A stretch of 42,009 nt of DNA, from NCBI GenBank assembly GCA_050184225.1, contig JBFXAN010000045.1:1-42009 (forward strand), read 5' to 3'. A program made the translations under genes and the position numbers. This DNA comes from JBFXAN01 sp050184225 (GTDB lineage Bacteria > Chloroflexota > Dehalococcoidia > CAUJGQ01). Within the stretch, counting starts at the first letter, position 1; each line of letters starts with the position of its first letter. Below, one piece after another: positions 37,201 to 42,009 of this stretch. The notes under the pieces are model-generated. The model ran no database searches, was not told where the DNA came from, and saw nothing but the letters and a program-made list of their open reading frames with translations.

Positions 37201-37434
37201 ATGGCAGAAACGACCGTCACGCCCGACAAATTCGCCGTTCGGGTGCGCATCGAACACAGCCGCACGCAGCGCGACGGCTGGGGATACAGCACCACCGTGG
37301 AAGTCACCAGCGATAGCCTTGACGACTTCACGGATATGATGCCAGACCTGCTTACCGACACTAGGCTGATGGCCGAGAACGAGCGCGATATCCGTAACCG
37401 CCGCGATGCCGCCCGAAACGAGGTGCAGTCATGA
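37201..37434 (+). CDS. Hypothetical 77-residue protein
   Basis: It starts at ATG 37201 behind AAGGAG. It has a beta hairpin (FAVRVRIEHSRTQRDGWGYS, TTVEVTSDSLDDFTDMM) and a charged helix (MAENERDIRNRRDAARNEV). It overlaps the next gene by ATGA. No family is recognised. The 72 bases before it hold only its ribosome site. Confidence 0.65.
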   Translation: MAETTVTPDKFAVRVRIEHSRTQRDGWGYSTTVEVTSDSLDDFTDMMPDLLTDTRLMAENERDIRNRRDAARNEVQS

Positions 37435-37652
37435 CCGCCACCATCGCCCACGAGCGCCCATCGCTCACCACCCCCGACCCCGAACCGTTCACCGCCGAGC
37501 TGCGCGTCATCCGGGGTCGCAACGAACCCGTCGTGGTCGATCGGCGCACCGACTGCCCGGAGATCATCTGCAAATCACTCGCCGCCGCCGAAACCCTGGC
37601 GCGGCACATGAACCGCGACCACGCCGAACACGCGGCCCAGGTGTGGCCATGA
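37431..37652 (+). CDS. Hypothetical 73-residue protein
   Basis: It starts at ATG 37431, overlapping the previous stop. The core EPFTAELRVIRGRNEPVVVD is followed by CPEIICKSLAAAETLARHMN and an acidic/His-rich end. Two cysteines lie close together, but there is no complete zinc pattern. No function is recognised. Confidence 0.65.
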   Translation: MTATIAHERPSLTTPDPEPFTAELRVIRGRNEPVVVDRRTDCPEIICKSLAAAETLARHMNRDHAEHAAQVWP

Positions 37653-37870
37653 TGACCGACCGGCAAACGACGTTTCTCGATACACCATCCCGCAGCGTGC
37701 CGGAAACCGTCACGCTGCCAGACGACCCCCATGCGCCGGTCGAGGTTTCACTAGGTGATGGCGTCACGCTGTCGATGCCGCGCTCCACCTATGACCGCAA
37801 CCGGGATCGTGTCGATTGGCTCGTGCGCTGGGCACGAAAAATCTTTACCCCAGGAGGGCGACAGTTATGA
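37649..37870 (+). CDS. Hypothetical 73-residue protein
   Basis: It starts at ATG 37649, overlapping the upstream stop (ATGATGA). It has SVPETVTLPDDPHAPVEVSL, GDGVTLSMPRSTYDRNRDRV and WLVRWARKIFTPGG: a strand-rich domain with a C-terminal amphipathic helix. The regular coupling with neighbours supports translation. Confidence 0.65.
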   Translation: MMTDRQTTFLDTPSRSVPETVTLPDDPHAPVEVSLGDGVTLSMPRSTYDRNRDRVDWLVRWARKIFTPGGRQL

Positions 37871-38025
37871 CGGTCGGTGATCTGATCCAGGCGCTCTGGT
37901 TCACGCCCTGCTGGCTCGTGCTGGGCGTGGGCACCGTGCTGGCGGCCGGCGGGCTGCTGGCCGGATGTGCCACCATCAGCCTGATCGAAGCCCGCGAACG
38001 CCACGGCACACGGGAGCAACTATGA
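37867..38025 (+). CDS. Small membrane protein
   Basis: A 52-residue protein starting at ATG 37867 with AGGAGG upstream and an ATGA overlap. One long hydrophobic stretch, LWFTPCWLVLGVGTVLAAGG then LLAGCATISLIE (residues 10-41), is enough for one or two membrane passes. A charged C-terminus follows. It could alter the host envelope early in infection; nothing more specific can be said. Confidence 0.65.
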   Translation: MTVGDLIQALWFTPCWLVLGVGTVLAAGGLLAGCATISLIEARERHGTREQL

Positions 38026-38240
38026 CCGATTGCCAACTCTGCGGCCTGCCGCTGCGCCTCATTCGGGAGGAACCTTTCTACCCCAACGGACCCCAGCCCT
38101 ACGTGCCCGGCCAGCGCCCCAGCCCGTACGGCCCCGAGGTTGAGATACACCGCACATGGGCGTGCCCAAACCTTCACCAGTGGCGGCAAACACCGCAGGG
38201 CATGCACGAAGACACGGCAGAGCGCCAGGAGCAACCATGA
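38022..38240 (+). CDS. Small zinc-finger-like protein
   Basis: A 72-residue protein starting at ATG 38022 (ATGA overlap). It begins MTDCQLCGLPLRLIREEPF with a CxxC, and a second half site follows in RTWACPNLHQWRQTP (C and H). The middle is Pro/Tyr-rich. A zinc-binding fold is likely, function unknown. Confidence 0.65.
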   Translation: MTDCQLCGLPLRLIREEPFYPNGPQPYVPGQRPSPYGPEVEIHRTWACPNLHQWRQTPQGMHEDTAERQEQP

Positions 38241-38503
38241 CCCCACCGCCCATCACCGCCGCCCAGCTCACGGCCCGCCGCGAAGCCCTCGAACTCTCCC
38301 AGGCCGAACTCTCCCGCGCCCTCGGCGTCTCCGAGGCCACCATCTCGCGCTGGGAACGCGGCGAACGCACCATCCGCACGCCGGTTATGCTCGACATGGC
38401 GCTGCAGACGCTGGAACGGGAGCACCTCGAACACAGCGACGACCCACTACCGAGACTTCCCCGCCCGCAGTCGCCGCGATCATTTGAGAAGGCGAGTTGG
38501 TGA
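38237..38503 (+). CDS. XRE-family helix-turn-helix protein in the rightward operon
   Basis: An 88-residue protein starting at ATG 38237 (ATGA overlap). The helix-turn-helix is clear: LTARREALELSQAELSRALG, VSEATISRWERGERTIRTPV, MLDMALQTLEREH. The C-terminus is Pro/Arg-rich. It is the third XRE protein in the window and the only one in the rightward operon. It may downregulate its own operon or the repressor, like Cro. Confidence 0.85.
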   Translation: MTPPPITAAQLTARREALELSQAELSRALGVSEATISRWERGERTIRTPVMLDMALQTLEREHLEHSDDPLPRLPRPQSPRSFEKASW

Positions 38504-38506
38504 AAC

Positions 38507-38713
38507 ATGGACGATAGCCAATCCCTACGCGAACGAAACATGACCAACGCGGAAGCGGCCCGCTACGATGACGCGACCGATGAACAAGACCGCTGGTGGC
38601 AGTTCGGCTATATCGTCGGCCAGCGCGCCGCGCTGAACAGCATCGCGCGCAGGATCCTGCGCGAGCAGGCATCATTCAACGGGCTGCAACCCCTGGAGGA
38701 TTTGGACGAATGA
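38507..38713 (+). CDS. Hypothetical 68-residue protein
   Basis: A start at ATG 38507 or ATG 38540 is possible; neither has a strong ribosome site. The sequence EQDRWWQFGYIVGQRAALNS, IARRILREQASFNGLQPL is helical with a Trp pair. It overlaps the next gene (ATGA). Confidence 0.55.
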   Translation: MDDSQSLRERNMTNAEAARYDDATDEQDRWWQFGYIVGQRAALNSIARRILREQASFNGLQPLEDLDE

Positions 38714-38943
38714 AAGAGACATTAGCGTTTCACGTGACCGGAACCAGGTCGGATGAGTTTGAGCGTAACCTGGCCGAGGCTACCGAAAATTGCGAGGGCG
38801 ACGGGTACGAGGTCGTCGACATTGAACACCAGAGCCATCTCGCCGTGATCCATAAGCAGGTCTCAATCGACAGACACGAGGCACAACAGGTCACGTTCTT
38901 CAGCGCCGTGGTCCGGTGCCAGCGCGAGACGACGGACGAATAA
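38710..38943 (+). CDS. Hypothetical 77-residue protein, last gene of the rightward operon
   Basis: It starts at ATG 38710 (ATGA overlap). It alternates strands and a helix: ETLAFHVTGTRSDEFERNLA, GYEVVDIEHQSHLAVIHKQV, QVTFFSAVVRCQRE. This strand-helix-strand-strand pattern would form a small alpha-beta domain. A strong hairpin follows 10 bases after the stop. Confidence 0.65.
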   Translation: MKETLAFHVTGTRSDEFERNLAEATENCEGDGYEVVDIEHQSHLAVIHKQVSIDRHEAQQVTFFSAVVRCQRETTDE

Positions 38944-38953
38944 GCCACACAAA

Positions 38954-38988
38954 CACCACGGCCCAGGATTCCCACCTGGGCCGTGGTG
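38954..38988. terminator. Bidirectional terminator between convergent operons
   Basis: A perfect 14-bp stem (38954-38967 with 38975-38988, 7-base loop ATTCCCA) lies between the end of the rightward operon (38943) and the end of the lysis operon (39013). The leftward side has TGTTTGTG after the stem; the rightward side is G-rich. Confidence 0.8.
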
Positions 38989-39012
38989 CGGGTTGGGAGG
39001 GATAGAAGTGAT

Positions 39013-39405
39013 CTACGTCTGCGGGTTGCCCTTCAGGGCGTCGCTCACCGGTCGCCACAACAACGTATAGAGGGCCGTGGCGCCAAGAAACACCAGGAGC
39101 CACAACCGCCCCAGGTCGCCGGTATCAAAGCGCCCCTCGTACCACAATCCGGCCCCGCTGAGCACGACCGCGATCACCGCGACCACGCCCCGCTTGGCCC
39201 ACGGCCCCCAGTGCTCCGGGATCGACAGCAGCAGCGAACTGACGATGGTGGTGATGATCGCCAGCGCCGCCGTCCACAACTGCAGCGTCGTGGCGTCCGG
39301 CGCCACCTGCACCAGCGCCATCGCCCCGGCCGGCCCCAACGTCAGCAATGCCGCCAGAACGCCAAACGCGGCCCCCAGGACCGTCCGTCGTGTCATTCGT
39401 CGCAT
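39013..39405 (-). CDS. Holin candidate with four membrane segments
   Basis: A 130-residue protein starting at ATG 39405 behind AGGAG. Hydrophobic stretches are VLGAAFGVLAALLTLGPAGA (about 8-30), LWTAALAIITTIVSSLLLSI (43-62), GVVAVIAVVLSGAGLWY (73-89) and LWLLVFLGATALYTLLW (101-117), with a positively charged N-terminus. As the last gene of a cassette with two cell-wall enzymes, it is the best holin candidate. The number of membrane segments differs from the classic two or three. Confidence 0.75.
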   Translation of the reverse strand: MRRMTRRTVLGAAFGVLAALLTLGPAGAMALVQVAPDATTLQLWTAALAIITTIVSSLLLSIPEHWGPWAKRGVVAVIAVVLSGAGLWYEGRFDTGDLGRLWLLVFLGATALYTLLWRPVSDALKGNPQT

Positions 39406-39647
39406 GATTCGCTCTCCTGTCCTAGTGCCTGCTCGACCAGCGCCCGGGCAATGCTCACCGTCCGCTCCGTGATCGGCACCCGCTCCATCGCCGGCGGCTC
39501 TTTCACTGGTGGCAGCGCCGGCGTCGTGCCGTTGTCTTCACCTATCGCTACGATCTGCCGCGCGCCGCAGAAAACGCATGGTTCGTCCGCGCACATGCAG
39601 AACAGGGCGAACCGGCGCGCACAGGACTGGCAGCGCACGGCGATCAC
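39393..39647 (-). CDS. Small zinc-finger protein in the lysis cassette
   Basis: An 84-residue protein starting at GTG 39647, five bases after the lysin stop, and overlapping the holin start. The N-terminus has CQSCARRFALFCMCADEPC and CVFCGAR, six or seven cysteines that could bind one or two zinc ions. A Pro-rich linker and a helix (ERTVSIARALVEQALGQ) follow. A regulatory or structural role in lysis is possible, not proved. No strong ribosome site. Confidence 0.55.
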   Translation of the reverse strand: MIAVRCQSCARRFALFCMCADEPCVFCGARQIVAIGEDNGTTPALPPVKEPPAMERVPITERTVSIARALVEQALGQESESCDE

Positions 39648-39651
39648 GGCG

Positions 39652-41133
39652 CTACAGCCACTTCCATGAGGACCGATCCCCATCATTGCCCAACAGCAGC
39701 CAGCCATTGCTAAACGAGACGATATTGCGCACCGTGGCCCCATCCTGCAGCCGGAACCAGCGCTGCCCCTCCGGGTACATCTTCAGATCGGCCCCGCGCG
39801 CCAGCCAGGCGTTACTGATCACGCCCGCCGGATCGAATCCGACATTGGTGGTGGTGCCGTCCATGTCGATGCGCTCCAGCGTGCCGAACAGCCCGCGCAC
39901 CACGTCCTCGGTCATGCCGTCGGGGATCCACGAGTGATCCGGCTCCGGCGGGATCACCGGCGGGATCGGGTCGGTCGTGCCGCCCTGTGTCTGTGCCGCC
40001 TTCAACTTGCCGCGGACCCGGTCCTGAAACTGGCTGCGCTGCGCCCGCGCGCCGGCGAACGGGCATTCCTTGTCCCCGATCTCCCAATGGTCGAGGTCCG
40101 TGACCAACCCCACCTTCGGATTCAGCGGGTACTGCGTGTACGGCACCTCCCAGGCATCGTAGTAGTAGGCCCAGAGCGATGATCCCTTCTCCATCTGCTG
40201 CTCAGTCAGTGGTTCGTCCTTGCCCTCGAACTCGACGCTGACCAGGCGGCTATTGACCGCGCCGACGCCGAGTTGGCGCACGAACTGCACACCATCGCCC
40301 TCGAGATGATTCGCTGGCCCGTTGGCCCATCCGGCGCGCGTGCCCCACGGCTCGTTGAGCAGCGTGACCACGCCCTCCTGCGTGATGCTCCAGTCGGTCA
40401 GCGCGTCGGCCTGCCGTTCGCCTCCGGTGCCGAATAGCCGGTACAGCGACAGTTCGTCGCCATAGCCCCACCACTTGTGCATGCACATCCCGACGTTGTT
40501 GCGCGGCGGCACGCGGTCGAACCCGGCGCCCTCCCACGGCTTCGGCACGATGCGCGTGATATAGGCCGGCGGCCGCAACGTCTTGAACACCAGATCAGGT
40601 GCATCGGTCACGGTCAATTCCTCCATCAGTCCGTTCAGCGAAGCGCGATACGCGGGGCCACTGTTGCCGTTCTCGGTGTCCCAGCCGTCCCAATAGACGC
40701 CGGGAACCTTGGGCCGACCGAGAAAGAACATGCTCGACGCCTTATCCCAGTCCTGCACCTCGTCATAGAAACTGCGCAACACCGCCGCACCGACCCGCAC
40801 CGCCAGCGACGGCGCATCGATCATGGCCTGACCCGCCGCGTTCTCATTGGGAAACCGCTGCCCCGCCAGTTGCTCGATCAGGCCCTCCCAGAACCGGGGA
40901 ACCACCTGCATCAGGCCGAAACTATCGCCCTGCGCGTTGCGCTGAATAGCGTTGCGGTTGCCCCGTGACTCGATCACGATGGTGGCGGCAATCCGCGGCG
41001 CGGGCACATCAAATTCGGCGGCAGCCGCTTCGATCACCTTGGCCCACCGAGCAATGGCGCTCCATTCGATGCCGCACGATCCACCCTCAGGACACGGTGT
41101 CTGGATCGGGCCGATGGGGAACGTGAGGGTCAT
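39652..41133 (-). CDS. Two-domain lysin: lytic transglycosylase-like plus amidase
   Basis: A 493-residue protein starting at ATG 41133 (ATGA overlap). Residues about 25-175 are SLT-like: IVIESRGNRNAIQRNAQGDS, FGLMQVVP with catalytic Glu55. Residues 185-365 are an amidase_2-type domain: zinc ligands H219 (in GMCMHKWWGYGDE), H349 and C357 (DHWEIGDKECPF), with RLFGTGGERQADALTDWSIT and GTRAGWANGPANHLEGDG between. The C-terminal 110 residues are strand-rich (YPEGQRWFRLQDGATVRNIV) and may bind cell wall. It could cut both glycan and the amide link, or be a virion-associated exolysin. Confidence 0.85.
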   Translation of the reverse strand: MTLTFPIGPIQTPCPEGGSCGIEWSAIARWAKVIEAAAAEFDVPAPRIAATIVIESRGNRNAIQRNAQGDSFGLMQVVPRFWEGLIEQLAGQRFPNENAAGQAMIDAPSLAVRVGAAVLRSFYDEVQDWDKASSMFFLGRPKVPGVYWDGWDTENGNSGPAYRASLNGLMEELTVTDAPDLVFKTLRPPAYITRIVPKPWEGAGFDRVPPRNNVGMCMHKWWGYGDELSLYRLFGTGGERQADALTDWSITQEGVVTLLNEPWGTRAGWANGPANHLEGDGVQFVRQLGVGAVNSRLVSVEFEGKDEPLTEQQMEKGSSLWAYYYDAWEVPYTQYPLNPKVGLVTDLDHWEIGDKECPFAGARAQRSQFQDRVRGKLKAAQTQGGTTDPIPPVIPPEPDHSWIPDGMTEDVVRGLFGTLERIDMDGTTTNVGFDPAGVISNAWLARGADLKMYPEGQRWFRLQDGATVRNIVSFSNGWLLLGNDGDRSSWKWL

Positions 41134-41702
41134 CGCCGCCCCTTCCTGCCGCCCCGCCGCCGCCGGTCCTTCTCGCGCTTGCGCTGCCAGTCCCGGTCCC
41201 GTGTTGGTCTGGCTGGTGGAGGGGTGGGGCCACGATCCCCACTCGCCGCGGCGGGACCCGCATCACCGCCTGGCTTCCCTGCCGGCTCCCCAGGATCGAG
41301 AGCCCCCTCCGCGAACAATCGCCGCGCGCCCCGATAGCGCGGCCGCCAGTAATCGGTGTTGAGGTCGCTCTCCACGACGCCGTAATCCTGGTTCAGGGCA
41401 TTCACCATGCGCCGCGCACTGACCGCGATCCCCACATGACTGATCGCGTTGCCCAGTCGCACCTCCTGCCCCTGCATGGTGTCGAACAGCAGCACGTCGC
41501 CCGGCTGTATCTCGCCCCGCACTTCCTGCCCCAGCGTGGCCTGCCCGTGGCTGTCACGGCTGATGTTCTCTCCGGTGGCATCGCGGTAGCAGTAGGCGAC
41601 CAGCCCGGAGCAGTCCCATGCGTCAGGGCCAGCAGCCGCCCATTGGTACCTTCCCCCCACAGCGTTTTTTGCACATTGGACGAACTTTTCCACGGGTTTC
41701 AT
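41130..41702 (-). CDS. NlpC/P60 cysteine peptidase
   Basis: A 190-residue protein starting at ATG 41702, overlapping the HNH stop as ATGA. The catalytic Cys is in AWDCSGLVAYCYRDATGE (about residue 31). The His is in AISHVGIAVSARR, and the third residue is probably the Asn or Asp in NALNQDYG. The family cleaves D-glutamyl-meso-diaminopimelate type bonds. The C-terminal 55 residues are disordered and strongly basic (RKREKDRRRRGGRKGRR), perhaps for binding acidic wall polymers. It can act in lysis or in the tail tip. Confidence 0.85.
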   Translation of the reverse strand: MKPVEKFVQCAKNAVGGRYQWAAAGPDAWDCSGLVAYCYRDATGENISRDSHGQATLGQEVRGEIQPGDVLLFDTMQGQEVRLGNAISHVGIAVSARRMVNALNQDYGVVESDLNTDYWRPRYRGARRLFAEGALDPGEPAGKPGGDAGPAAASGDRGPTPPPARPTRDRDWQRKREKDRRRRGGRKGRR

Positions 41703-42009
41703 TGGACGTGTCTCCACGACTTGCCGAGGGCAATAAATGAGATGTTGCTTTGAGACACGTTGTGGCGCGTTGCAATGCTGCTCTGCGACTCGCCACCCTT
41801 GAGCGCCTCGCGAATAGCACGCACGTCGTCGGCAGTTAGCTTGGCGTAGGGATTCCTTTCGCCCCGCTGATCCTGGAACCGCCCCTTGTGAACCTTGTCC
41901 CAGTTGTTGTCAGAGGTTGTCCCAAGAGCAAGGTGAGAAGGGTTGCAACATGGTGGGTTGTCGCACTTGTGAAGAACGACGATGCCGTCAGGGATGTCGC
42001 CGTGAGTGA
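41699..42009 (-). CDS. HNH endonuclease (partial, N-terminus beyond the window edge)
   Basis: The minus frame is open from the right edge to a TGA at 41699. It encodes the C-terminal about 102 residues. The HNH part is GDIPDGIVVLHKCDNPPCCN, PSHLALGTTSDNNWD, KGR. It is followed by a DNA-binding helix region: AKLTADDVRAIREALKGGES, QSSIATRHNVSQSNISFIAL, GKSW. This is the usual make-up of small homing-type HNH proteins. Its stop overlaps the NlpC/P60 start by ATGA. Confidence 0.88.
   Translation of the reverse strand, partial: THGDIPDGIVVLHKCDNPPCCNPSHLALGTTSDNNWDKVHKGRFQDQRGERNPYAKLTADDVRAIREALKGGESQSSIATRHNVSQSNISFIALGKSWRHVQ

Noticed and set aside
1..42009. Integrase, excisionase, tRNA genes, CRISPR array or restriction endonuclease
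   Set aside because: None could be recognised by reading; small RNA genes cannot be excluded without a covariance search.

Overview
This window is most of the genome of a tailed, long-tailed (siphovirus-like) double-stranded DNA phage or prophage of a high-GC bacterium. The evidence is a complete head and tail morphogenesis cluster, a lysis cassette, a host-dependent replication and recombination set, and three XRE-type regulators. No integrase, DNA polymerase, primase, tRNA or CRISPR array was recognised. The host cannot be named. High GC, a leaderless transcript and the style of the amidase are compatible with Chloroflexota or Actinomycetota, as a weak inference only. Both ends cut genes: the tape measure gene runs off the left edge and an HNH gene off the right edge. 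On a circular map the missing distal tail genes would lie between those two edges.

Layout. Almost everything from 1 to about 32000 is on the minus strand and reads right to left. From right to left, 20531 to 14161 holds the terminase subunits, portal, minor head protein and scaffold. 14115 to 11958 holds a decoration protein and the major capsid protein, with a plus-strand HNH gene inserted between them. 11916 to 9491 holds connector, stopper, terminator and other tail-completion proteins. 9393 to 1 holds the major tail protein, a frameshifted tail assembly chaperone and a tape measure protein of more than 2300 residues. From 31992 down to 20631 lies a leftward early operon: a ribbon-helix-helix-like protein, a phage metallopeptidase, an annealing-type recombination protein, XRE proteins, a C5 cytosine methyltransferase with a second gene embedded in another frame, replication initiator and helicase loader candidates, a RusA resolvase, a damaged SNF2/DEAD helicase and an amino-methyltransferase.

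From 32130 to 38943 most genes read rightward: the XRE repressor candidate, an unknown protein, a MerR-like protein, a winged-helix replication protein and a chain of tiny overlapping genes behind a strong sigma70 promoter. A convergent hairpin at 38954-38988 separates these from the leftward lysis cassette: holin, zinc-finger protein, two-domain lysin, NlpC/P60 protein and HNH.

The main discovery is regulatory. An imperfect 17-bp dyad, ideal form TAGCC-ACAAACA-GGCTA, occurs about ten times, almost entirely in non-coding DNA. Three copies overlap in a strict 15-bp phase beside the XRE repressor gene and cover the early leftward promoter. Others sit at the promoters of the terminase, helicase, LexA-like, 27573, 32789 and 35872 gene groups, and one lies inside the late tail operon. 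This looks like one repressor with a genome-wide set of operators. Other notable points are a methyltransferase gene coding in two frames, a probable quasi-palindrome-templated frameshift in the helicase, a leaderless homing-type HNH gene, a candidate leftward small RNA, and hairpins that can hide ribosome binding sites.
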